Source: an uncultured Oscillospiraceae bacterium
GTDB lineage: Bacteria > Bacillota > Clostridia > Oscillospirales > Oscillospiraceae
Length of the DNA: 20,669 nt
Direction of reading: 5' to 3'
NCBI GenBank assembly: GCA_934597175.1
Contig: CAKTQR010000037.1
Span: 1 to 20,669 of the forward strand
Each line of letters begins with the position of its first letter. The stretch's first letter is position 1. Below the pieces are notes generated by a model, which saw only the letters and a list, made by a program, of their open reading frames with translations, was not told the DNA's origin and did no database searches. Shown here in pieces: positions 6,300-13,308 of this stretch. A program made the position numbers and the translations under genes.

Positions 6300-8036
6300 T
6301 TACGCTTCCGCTTTCTCCTCGGCGGCGGCTCGCTTGGCGGCCTCCTCCTCTTCGAGCTTGCGGTAGGCGACCTTGCCTACGAGCGTCTTGGGAAGCTCGG
6401 CTCTGAACTCGATGTCATACGGCATGGCGTACTTTGCGATGTTCTTGCGGCAGTATGCCAGAATGGCCTGCTTGGTGTCCTCGTTTGCCGGGATACCGGG
6501 CTTGAGCATGACAAACGCCTTGACCTTCTGCATCTTGTACGGGTCGGGAACGCCGATGACGCAGCTCATGTGGACAAACTCGTGCGCATCGATGATGTTT
6601 TCAAGCTGACCGGGATACACATTGTAGCCGGAGGTGATTATCATGCGCTTTGCACGGCCTCGGAAGTAGATAAAGCCCTCGTCATCCATCGTGCCGAGGT
6701 CGCCCGTGTAAATCCAGGTAAGACCGTCGTCGTGCTTGCGCAGGGTCTGCGCCGTTTCCTCGGGGTGACCGACATATTCCATCATGACCGTCGGGCCTGC
6801 GATGAGAATCTCGCCCTCGGTGCCGTAGGGGACTTCCTTGTCCGTGCCGGGCTCGACTATCTTGTAGTAGGTGTCGGGGAAGGGCAGACCTATGCTGCCT
6901 TCCTTTGCCATGTGCGGCGGGGTGAGGCAGGACGCCGTGACGCACTCGGTCGTGCCGAAGCCCTCACGGATCTGTATCTTTGCGTTGTGGTCGTACAGGA
7001 ACTTGTCAAACTTTTTCTTGAGCTCTATCGAAAGACTGTCGCCGCCGGAGAACACGCCCTTGAGCGAACTCAGGTCGGCATTTTCCATCGACGGCAGGCG
7101 CAGCAGCGCCTCGTACAGCGTGGGAACGCCTGCGATGAAGTTGCACTTATACTTGACTATCTGCTTTGCGTAGGTCTCGGCGGTAAACCTCGGGATGAGG
7201 ATGCAGCGGCCGCCCTGCGAGAGCATCGTGTGCACGCAGACACCCAGGCCGAAGCCGTGGAACAGCGGCATTGCGGCGAGCATCTTGTCGCCGACACGGA
7301 ACATGGGGTTTGCTGCGATGACCTGCTGACCGAGAGCGTTGAAGTTCTTGTTTGAAAGCAGGATGCCCTTCGTCGTGCCGGTCGTGCCGCCGGAGTAGAG
7401 GATGACTGCGGGGTCATCGCCCTTGCGCTCAACCTTGTAGTTATAAAAGCAGTGACGGCTCAGGCGCAGGAAGTCTCTCCAGCGGATGACGGGTGCGTCA
7501 TCGGGGATCTTCTTGACCTTGCGGCCCTCGGTGAGCATGTAGCCGGCTTTGACGGGCTTTGAAAGCTCGTCCTTGATGCTGGCGATGATGATGTTGACGA
7601 CCTTGGTGTTGTGGCGGATGTTCTCAAACTTGTTGTAGAACTGGTCGAGAGTTATCGCCGTCACGGACTCCGAGGCGTTGAGATAGAATTCTATTTCCTT
7701 TTCCGCAGACAGGGGGTGGATCATATTGCAAATGCCGCCGACGAGGTTGACGGCGTAGAACATCTGGATAGCCTGCGGGCAGTTAGGCATTGCGATGGTG
7801 ACCCTGTCGCCTTCACGCACGCCGATGGTCTTAAGTGCCTTGGCGCACTGCTCAATCTCTTTGACGAGTGTTCTGTAGGTCGTCGACCTTCCCATGAAGT
7901 CAAAAGCGACATTGTTGGGGTACTTTTCGGCTATTGCAGCCACGGCCTCGAACATCGAGCCCTCAAAATAGTCCAGGTGGAAGGGAACTTCACCGAGGTG
8001 AGCCTTCCAAGGAGTTTTGGCAGTTATGTTTTCCAT
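6300..8036 (-). CDS. AMP-forming acyl-CoA synthetase (long-chain fatty-acid-CoA ligase-like)
   Basis: The product activates a carboxylic acid to acyl-AMP and then acyl-CoA. The start at 8036 (MENITAKTPW) follows AAAGGATAG and gives 578 residues; the frame extends 19 codons further with no support. ANL-superfamily motifs are complete: P-loop YSGGTTGTTKG (214-224), PLFHGFG (257-263), GFGTTE (359-364), YTGD (443-446), GRAKRMIITSGYNVYP (460-475, the hinge region), and the C-terminal catalytic lysine in PKTLVGKV (Lys555). The tail is a charged Glu/Ala/Lys-rich helix. It is a single-gene unit with its own promoter and terminator. FadD-type medium- or long-chain specificity is likely, but the acid cannot be read from the sequence. 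Confidence 0.88.
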   Translation of the reverse strand: MENITAKTPWKAHLGEVPFHLDYFEGSMFEAVAAIAEKYPNNVAFDFMGRSTTYRTLVKEIEQCAKALKTIGVREGDRVTIAMPNCPQAIQMFYAVNLVGGICNMIHPLSAEKEIEFYLNASESVTAITLDQFYNKFENIRHNTKVVNIIIASIKDELSKPVKAGYMLTEGRKVKKIPDDAPVIRWRDFLRLSRHCFYNYKVERKGDDPAVILYSGGTTGTTKGILLSNKNFNALGQQVIAANPMFRVGDKMLAAMPLFHGFGLGVCVHTMLSQGGRCILIPRFTAETYAKQIVKYKCNFIAGVPTLYEALLRLPSMENADLSSLKGVFSGGDSLSIELKKKFDKFLYDHNAKIQIREGFGTTECVTASCLTPPHMAKEGSIGLPFPDTYYKIVEPGTDKEVPYGTEGEILIAGPTVMMEYVGHPEETAQTLRKHDDGLTWIYTGDLGTMDDEGFIYFRGRAKRMIITSGYNVYPGQLENIIDAHEFVHMSCVIGVPDPYKMQKVKAFVMLKPGIPANEDTKQAILAYCRKNIAKYAMPYDIEFRAELPKTLVGKVAYRKLEEEEAAKRAAAEEKAEA

Positions 8037-8070
8037 ACACTCTATCCTTTTTGCGCAAAAAATCACATAA

Positions 8071-8103
8071 GGGTATAATATACCCCTGAACAAACTTTGT
8101 CAA
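8071..8103 (-). promoter_or_regulatory. Promoter of the acyl-CoA ligase gene overlapped by a perfect palindrome
   Basis: On the minus strand TTGACA (8103-8098) and TATTAT (8080-8075) are exactly 17 bp apart, a near-consensus sigma-A promoter. The perfect 15-bp palindrome GGGTATAATATACCC (8071-8085) covers the -10 box and would suit a dimeric repressor. A second short palindrome, TTTTTGCGCAAAAA (8048-8061), lies in the leader just before the ribosome binding site. Confidence 0.7.
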
Positions 8104-8117
8104 TTTATATATTTCCA

Positions 8118-8156
8118 TAATGAAAAACGGCAGAATACGAACTCTGCCGTTTTGTT
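8118..8156 (-). terminator. Rho-independent terminator after the exporter ATPase gene
   Basis: Arms AAAACGGCAGA (8124-8134) and TCTGCCGTTTT (8143-8153) form an 11-bp stem 7 bp beyond the stop of the ABC ATPase gene. The A/T-rich ends supply the T tail on the minus strand. It ends the surface-polymer operon. Confidence 0.75.
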
Positions 8157-8160
8157 GGAA

Positions 8161-9609
8161 TTATTTCAAATTTTCCATGTAATACGCTATCATATAGCCC
8201 TTTTCGGATTTATATGCGTTAAAAATTTTATCTGCGTATTCCTCGGGATAGTGCTCCTTTTTGAGCTGAGTGCGCACTTCCTCGATGACATCCTGCACGG
8301 CATCGTCACACCTTTTTTCGAGGTTGAAGAACTTCTGACGGTCGCCGTAGGTGTACATGAGAAGGCTCGGGCGGCTATCCTCGGGCAGAGCGTCGTATTC
8401 AGCCTTTATATCGGCGAGCATTTGCTCGCAGCGGTCGGAGTAATACTGCTTCGTGACCGCTATTTCCGCTGCTGCCAGCGAGCGGCGGTATTCACGGCTG
8501 CCGGGCTCAAACGAGTCGCCGACGACCTCCTTTGCGACCTCTTTTATCGTGACCTTTTCGCTGCGGATATCCTCGGTGCGGTTTTCAAGCGCCTCTGTGT
8601 TCCAGCCGGAAATGTCGGCCTCTAAAAGCTCGTTTGCCTCGTTGCGGTAATCCTCCACGACCTGCATTATCTGCTCGGGCGTCGAGTCCTTGGCAATGAA
8701 ATACGCCCTGAACAGGTCGTACTGCGACCAGAAGAAGATGCCGCCGAGGGTGAACAGCACCAGAAACAGGTACATCATCACCTCGCCGAATATCTTGCCC
8801 TTGCTCTTGGCCATCTTGTTCGTCGGGTTTTTCTCGGTCGCCTTGAGCGACTCGGTTTCGGGGAGCTTGCCGGTGTTTAGATATTCTGCATATGCATCGC
8901 ACACGGTTTTCGGGTCGCCGAACATGACCATCCTGCCCCTGTCGAGCCACAGCACCTTGTTGCACTGGTCACGCACCGTCTGCATCGAGTGGGAGACCAT
9001 GAGGGCGGTCGTGTCGCCGTTTGCGATGATATTCTGCATGGTTTTCTGGCTTTTCTTGCGGAAGTCGCCGTCGCCGACGGCGAAGATCTCGTCAAGGATT
9101 ATCATGTCGGGCTCGACCATGCTCGCAATGGAAAAGGCAATGCGGGACTTCATGCCGGACGACAGCGTACGAAACGGACTGTCTTCAAACTCACGCATGT
9201 CCGCAAAGTCGATTATCTCGTCATATTTTCCGTCGATAAACTCCTTGGAGTAGCCCAGAAGCGCACCACGCAGGTAGACATTTTCCTTGACGGTCATGTC
9301 CTGGTCAAAGCCTGCACCCAGCTCAAGCAGGGCGCACAGCTTGCCCTCTTTTTCAATCGTGCCCGAGGCGGGGCAGAGCGTTCCGCTGATGGCCTTCATC
9401 ATCGTCGATTTGCCTGCACCGTTTTTGCCGATGACGCCGAGCATATCGCCCTTTTCGAGGCTGAACGACACATTTTTGAGCGCCCAGAACTCGTTATTTC
9501 TCTTCTCCTTGCCCATGAGGCGGCGGAAGATATCCGCAGTCGCTCGTGAATCACGCTTGCGGTATCTGACGGAGACATTGTCAAGTATAAGCACCTTGTT
9601 ATCTTTCAT
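8161..9609 (-). CDS. TagH-like polysaccharide/teichoic acid ABC exporter ATPase with membrane-anchored C-terminal extension
   Basis: The start at 9609 follows AAGGAGGTGCGCA, and the 482-residue protein begins MKDNKVLILDNVSVRYRK. The first 250 residues are an ABC ATPase of the TagH/Wzt class: Walker A GKNGAGKST (61-69), signature LSSGM (149-153), Walker B DMIILDE (168-174) and the switch histidine His207. After a basic linker comes a transmembrane helix (about 276-293) and a roughly 185-residue charged, helical, probably extracytoplasmic domain. Bacillus TagH also carries a membrane-attached extension, but I do not recognise the fold here. The permease partner ends 11 bp upstream. Together they should flip a lipid-linked glycerol-phosphate-type polymer across the membrane. 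Confidence 0.85.
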   Translation of the reverse strand: MKDNKVLILDNVSVRYRKRDSRATADIFRRLMGKEKRNNEFWALKNVSFSLEKGDMLGVIGKNGAGKSTMMKAISGTLCPASGTIEKEGKLCALLELGAGFDQDMTVKENVYLRGALLGYSKEFIDGKYDEIIDFADMREFEDSPFRTLSSGMKSRIAFSIASMVEPDMIILDEIFAVGDGDFRKKSQKTMQNIIANGDTTALMVSHSMQTVRDQCNKVLWLDRGRMVMFGDPKTVCDAYAEYLNTGKLPETESLKATEKNPTNKMAKSKGKIFGEVMMYLFLVLFTLGGIFFWSQYDLFRAYFIAKDSTPEQIMQVVEDYRNEANELLEADISGWNTEALENRTEDIRSEKVTIKEVAKEVVGDSFEPGSREYRRSLAAAEIAVTKQYYSDRCEQMLADIKAEYDALPEDSRPSLLMYTYGDRQKFFNLEKRCDDAVQDVIEEVRTQLKKEHYPEEYADKIFNAYKSEKGYMIAYYMENLK

Positions 9610-9620
9610 TGCGCACCTCC

Positions 9621-10385
9621 TTACACATACAGTGCGATCTTGTCGCGGCTGATGTGGTAGGTATAGCCGCCGATGACCATGCACAGAAGTGTCATGACGA
9701 GCAGAATGATGTGATAGGCAAGCGAGGGAACGGTGGAGTGGATGATAAGCTGCCTGAAGTAATCGATGCACATGTACAGGGGGTTGCAGGTCAAAAGTCT
9801 GCGCAGAAGCCCCGGCAGTATCGACGCATCGTAGAATATAGCCGACGAGTACATGATTATGCGGCAGATGACCGGCCACAGGTAGCTTATATCACGGAAG
9901 AAAATGTACAGCGAGCTTAGAAGCATGCATATGCCGAAGTTTATGAAAAACAGGCATATGATGGGGTAGATGAGCATAAAGAAATTGAGCTTAAAGGTGA
10001 TGCCGTCTATCGCAACGAAGATGAAGAACACCGCCAGCGACACGAGAAAGTCGATGAAATTGGCGACGCTGTGCGAAAACAGGAAGTACAGCTTCGGCAC
10101 GGGCACTTTGCTGTAAATGGGTGCGTTAATATAAAGAACGCTCATGGAGTTGCGGGTGATGTTGCTGAAGTAGTTAAAAAGCAAAAGACCCGAGAACAGG
10201 TAAATGGTGTAGTGCGGCAGGTTAAGTCCGAAGAATGTGCCGAACACGACATCCATCGTGATAAGCAGGAAAAGCGGAGCAAGTGCGCTCCACAGTATAC
10301 CCAGCGTCGTGCGCTTGTACTTCTTGATAAAGTCTCGCCTTATAAGCTCTGCGAGCAGAAAGCGATTGTTCGTTTTTTCTGTCAT
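9621..10385 (-). CDS. ABC-2 type polysaccharide/teichoic acid export permease (TagG/Wzm-like)
   Basis: The 254-residue protein has about six hydrophobic spans (near 27-50, 58-75, 103-126, 134-157, 168-186 and 222-245). It carries the family's N-terminal amphipathic stretch LAELIRRDFIKKYKRTTLGILW and the late NPLYMCIDYFR motif. It is the membrane half of an ABC exporter whose ATPase follows 11 bp downstream. The start follows AAGGGAA. A 90-bp gap with a likely extended -10 promoter separates it from the nucleotidyltransferase upstream, so the exporter may be made both from the long polymer transcript and independently. Confidence 0.88.
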   Translation of the reverse strand: MTEKTNNRFLLAELIRRDFIKKYKRTTLGILWSALAPLFLLITMDVVFGTFFGLNLPHYTIYLFSGLLLFNYFSNITRNSMSVLYINAPIYSKVPVPKLYFLFSHSVANFIDFLVSLAVFFIFVAIDGITFKLNFFMLIYPIICLFFINFGICMLLSSLYIFFRDISYLWPVICRIIMYSSAIFYDASILPGLLRRLLTCNPLYMCIDYFRQLIIHSTVPSLAYHIILLVMTLLCMVIGGYTYHISRDKIALYV

Positions 10386-10425
10386 ATGAGAAATTCCCTT
10401 CGAGAATTCATAATGTCAATTTGCC

Positions 10426-10460
10426 ATTATAGCATATAATTTTGTATATTTCTATACAAA
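10426..10460 (-). promoter_or_regulatory. Extended -10 promoter and small hairpin before the exporter genes
   Basis: On the minus strand TGCTATAAT (TATAAT at 10431-10426) is an extended -10 match about 40 bp before the permease start; the -35 match is weak. Directly upstream lies a hairpin with arms TTTGTATA (10441-10448) and TATACAAA (10453-10460). The hairpin lacks a proper T run, so it is a poor terminator and may be a regulatory or merely AT-rich structure. Confidence 0.4.
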
Positions 10461-10475
10461 TTTTCATCGCAGGAC

Positions 10476-11075
10476 TTACCATTGCCCTGCGATGAATTCG
10501 TTATAGTCGTCGGGAGAGTTAAAATCTCTTGTGAAGCTGTCGGTTATGAGGTAGCCGTCGCCTATATCACGGCTTTCAAGCGGCAGTCCGGCGTACAAAT
10601 GATACACCTGCCAGCCCTTGCACTCGGTTATCCTACCGTCAAGGAACATGCTGCGGATAGTCTCGTACAGCGACTTAAACAGCGCACCGTCTTTTATCAA
10701 AACGGCGCAGATGCTCTTTTGGCTGCCTATAAACAGCAGCCGCTGCGCTCCGGCATTTTCGACGATGGTGCGTATCGCCTCCTCGGAGTAGTACACATCG
10801 CCGTAGAGAAAGCACATGTCGTCGCCGATAAGCTCGGCTGTGAAGCGGTCTATCTCCAGCACATTGTTCTTGGGCTCGTAGCGCACAGCACCGTCGATGT
10901 GAAGATCTGTGTTGTGCGAGGTGATGATGACTTCGGCTGCACCGTCATGCTCGTGCAGAAGCCGCACCGTGCGCTCAAGCAGCGTCTCGCCGCCGATGCG
11001 GATATCGTGCTTTGCATGCCCCATATAATTGTTCCAACGGCTGCCCTTGCCGTCTGCCATAATAACATACTTCAT
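10476..11075 (-). CDS. Nucleotidyltransferase of the sugar-phosphate/choline-phosphate type
   Basis: The 199-residue protein has the GT-A nucleotidyltransferase layout. The N-terminal loop reads MADGKGSRW (6-14) where most relatives have LAGGxGTRL; it is followed by IGGETLLERTVRLL, a Rossmann-like core with VIITSHN, and LYGDVYY, whose Asp93 is the expected metal ligand. It would join an NTP to a phosphorylated sugar, polyol or choline-like head group to make an activated precursor. It is shorter than typical TagD/TarI/LicC enzymes. The start overlaps the stop of the upstream ATP-grasp gene as ATGA, and no strong ribosome binding site is seen, so translation is probably coupled. The substrate is unknown. 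Confidence 0.7.
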   Translation of the reverse strand: MKYVIMADGKGSRWNNYMGHAKHDIRIGGETLLERTVRLLHEHDGAAEVIITSHNTDLHIDGAVRYEPKNNVLEIDRFTAELIGDDMCFLYGDVYYSEEAIRTIVENAGAQRLLFIGSQKSICAVLIKDGALFKSLYETIRSMFLDGRITECKGWQVYHLYAGLPLESRDIGDGYLITDSFTRDFNSPDDYNEFIAGQW

Positions 11076-12121
11076 TTTATCACACCGTGCTCACGATAAA
11101 ACTGACCGAGCCTGCCGTTGCGCTGCGGTCCCCAAAGCTGGATGATGTTCACGCCCGAGGAGGTGTTGGCCTCGATGACCGTGAAGCCCTCCGCCGTGGG
11201 CAGGATGTCCCATGCGATGATGTCCAGGTACGGAAACTCGTTTGACACACGCACGACATCGGTCTTGATGTTCTCCCAGTTCGGGATGACCGTGCCCTTT
11301 ATCTGCGCACGGGTGTCCGGGTGCGTTTCATAGACCGTGAGGTTATGCAGAGTGCGGGCCTCGCTGAGCATGCCGGTTTCGATGTCGACATTTGCGATAA
11401 GGCCGCCCTTGCTGCCGTTGTCGACAGCGCCCGTCCACGATGCGCCGATGCGCTGCACGGCAAAGCACAGCTCGAGCTTGTTCGTGTTGTCATTGCGCAG
11501 AACTATCATGCGCAGGGTGTTTGCCGAGTTGGGGTAGATGGTGTTCAGATACTCCGCCTGATATGCGTATGCGCAGACAAACCACTCCTTGCCCTTTTTG
11601 AGGCAGGCGATGAGCTCGTCCTCGCTCGACGGCTGGTTATTTAAAATGATGCCCTTGCCGTTAAACTTCACGATGTGGATATCGTTTCCCTTGCCGGCGC
11701 ACACGGGCTTGACGACGAACGCCTTGACCTCGTGCAGCAGGGGGATGAGGTCGGCGTAGTCGTTAACTGCCCTGCCGTTCATTCCGACAAGGCGCTTGCC
11801 GTGCTTTATCGCATAAATCTCCGGCGAGGGGCAGTAGCGCTCGACCATCTGACCGAAAACGACCTTGTTGTTGAGCAGCGAGCTGTACGGCCCATTTATA
11901 TTGCGGGATTTGTGCCAGTCAAATTCGGAAAGGTACTCCTTTGTGCCCTTGTGCGGCAGGTCGTACATTGCGACCTGGTCGGGCATAAAGCCGCCGTGGA
12001 TGCAGTATTTGATGCGCTTAAAAAGCCCCACACCGAAGTGGTCGGGCGCAAAAAGAATCCTGACTATCCACAGTGCGATAAGTTCAATTTTGCTCAGAAA
12101 TGCGTTCAGAGATCGCCTCAT
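11072..12121 (-). CDS. Single-domain 'sugar-transfer associated' ATP-grasp protein
   Basis: The 349-residue product matches the ATP-grasp type found beside sugar-transfer genes. Key residues are present: the ATP-binding lysine in FVVKPVCAGKG (Lys138), NTLRMIV (Arg204), and the metal-binding set IIAWDI (Asp305) with FTVIEANTSSG (Glu317, Asn319). ATP-grasp enzymes activate a carboxylate through an acyl phosphate and couple it to an amine or thiol, so a ligase acting on a surface-polymer precursor is plausible; no substrate is known to me for this branch. The N-terminus has a hydrophobic patch (12-24) that may touch the membrane. It overlaps the upstream polymerase-like gene by 38 bp, but AGGAGGG before this ATG supports the start. 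Confidence 0.8.
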   Translation of the reverse strand: MRRSLNAFLSKIELIALWIVRILFAPDHFGVGLFKRIKYCIHGGFMPDQVAMYDLPHKGTKEYLSEFDWHKSRNINGPYSSLLNNKVVFGQMVERYCPSPEIYAIKHGKRLVGMNGRAVNDYADLIPLLHEVKAFVVKPVCAGKGNDIHIVKFNGKGIILNNQPSSEDELIACLKKGKEWFVCAYAYQAEYLNTIYPNSANTLRMIVLRNDNTNKLELCFAVQRIGASWTGAVDNGSKGGLIANVDIETGMLSEARTLHNLTVYETHPDTRAQIKGTVIPNWENIKTDVVRVSNEFPYLDIIAWDILPTAEGFTVIEANTSSGVNIIQLWGPQRNGRLGQFYREHGVIK

Positions 12122-13244
12122 GTTTATCCCTCCTCATGCAGTCGATTATCAAAGCGGCTATCTTGTCGGTGGCTCGGCCGCTTTGGTCGGGGAGATATTT
12201 TTCGCAGAAACGCTTGTAGTTATCATAGTCGTACACGCCGCTCGCAATGCTTTCAAAGAGCTTATCCGGCTCATAGAAAACGCTGTCGGGAAATTCGTCG
12301 GACAGCAGGACATTGAGCCCGTTGCGGCTTAAGTAATCTTCAAGGTCAAACAGGTAAAAATACACGGGCTTGTGCAGTATCGCAGCCTCGATGGTTATAG
12401 CCGAGTAGTCGGTGATAACGCAGTCGCACACGGACAGTGCGGTGCTTGTCGGCACTTCGTCGCAAGTCATTGCACTGCCGAGGTTTTCCTCGTTCAGGCG
12501 CTGGTTGGGGTGGCGCTTGATAATTAACATCTGCTCGCCGTTAAAGTCAAAGGCATCGACGATCGCCTTGGGGTCGAGTATCTCGCCCTTGCGGAAGGTG
12601 GGGGCATAGAGAATAATTTTCTTGCCCTCAAGCTCGGGATACGCCTCGAAAAACTGCCTGCGGCACTTTTCGGTGTTCTCCCGCAGCATGTCCATCCTCG
12701 GCAGACCGACATTGTACAGGACATTTTCCTCCACGCCGAACGATGCGCAGTAGAAGGGGTTGAACGCCCTGCCGCCTGCGATGATGACATCGTAGTTGCG
12801 GTGCATGCGCATCTCGTGCGCTATCATGCTGCTGCGGCCGAGCCCCTTGTCAAGCGACTGGTAGCCGGATTTTTTTATCTTGCCCATGGCGTGCCATATC
12901 TGCACGACGGCAAGCGAGTCCTTGTGCTTCAGTATCGAAACCGCCGGCCAGTACGAGTCAAGAACGCACACCCGGGCCGTCGCCAGATGACACATGCTGC
13001 GCAGTGTTTGCAGGGCGAACACGATAAGGTCACCGAGCCCCTTGTCGGCACGCTTTGTTATCATGACCGTTTTAATATCCGGCTTCATTTCCCGCAGCCG
13101 AGCCTCCAGGAACACGAAGTCCTCCGTCGGGGTGTTCGACTGGCGGCTCAGAAACAGCACCTTGTTGTTATTTGTCGGAAACAGCTTCATAAAGAAATAT
13201 ATGAAGTTCAGTATCCAGCGCAATAATATGACAGCTATCCGCAT
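12084..13244 (-). CDS. CDP-glycerol glycerophosphotransferase family protein (TagB/TagF-like)
   Basis: The 386-residue enzyme would transfer glycerol-phosphate or a related polyol-phosphate from a CDP donor to a growing teichoic-acid-type chain at the cytoplasmic membrane face. Family marks are VVQIWHAMGKIKKSGY (His118), NVGLPRMDML, LYAPTFRKG (212-220), IIKRHPN (His245) and ITDYSAITIEAAILHKPVYFY (Asp279). The first 22 residues are hydrophobic and basic, a likely membrane contact. Its length fits a primase/short polymerase domain without the large N-terminal part of TagF. The start follows GGAG. It is the first gene of the run towards the exporter and has its own likely promoter in the end of the preceding gene. 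No TagD-like CDP-glycerol synthase was recognised with confidence. Confidence 0.88.
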   Translation of the reverse strand: MRIAVILLRWILNFIYFFMKLFPTNNNKVLFLSRQSNTPTEDFVFLEARLREMKPDIKTVMITKRADKGLGDLIVFALQTLRSMCHLATARVCVLDSYWPAVSILKHKDSLAVVQIWHAMGKIKKSGYQSLDKGLGRSSMIAHEMRMHRNYDVIIAGGRAFNPFYCASFGVEENVLYNVGLPRMDMLRENTEKCRRQFFEAYPELEGKKIILYAPTFRKGEILDPKAIVDAFDFNGEQMLIIKRHPNQRLNEENLGSAMTCDEVPTSTALSVCDCVITDYSAITIEAAILHKPVYFYLFDLEDYLSRNGLNVLLSDEFPDSVFYEPDKLFESIASGVYDYDNYKRFCEKYLPDQSGRATDKIAALIIDCMRRDKHEAISERISEQN

Positions 13245-13268
13245 ATTTCTCCTTTACAATGCGAGTGC

Positions 13269-13308
13269 GCATTTAAAACATTATACTATTAAATGCTCCG
13301 TCATGCAA
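13269..13308 (-). promoter_or_regulatory. Promoter with inverted repeat before the glycerophosphotransferase gene
   Basis: On the minus strand TTGCAT (13308-13303) and TATAAT (13285-13280) are 17 bp apart; the -35 box overlaps the stop region of the preceding ATP-grasp gene. An 8-bp inverted repeat, GCATTTAA/TTAAATGC (13269-13276/13289-13296), brackets the -10 box and could be an operator. The same repeat could instead be a weak hairpin at the end of the upstream gene. Confidence 0.5.

Noticed and set aside
8037..8093. Upstream in-frame start for the acyl-CoA ligase
   Set aside because: It lies in the promoter, beyond the predicted transcription start, with no ribosome binding site.
10441..10460. 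Hairpin TTTGTATA/TATACAAA as a terminator after the nucleotidyltransferase
   Set aside because: The stem is A/T only and no T run follows on the minus strand; it may be part of the promoter region instead.
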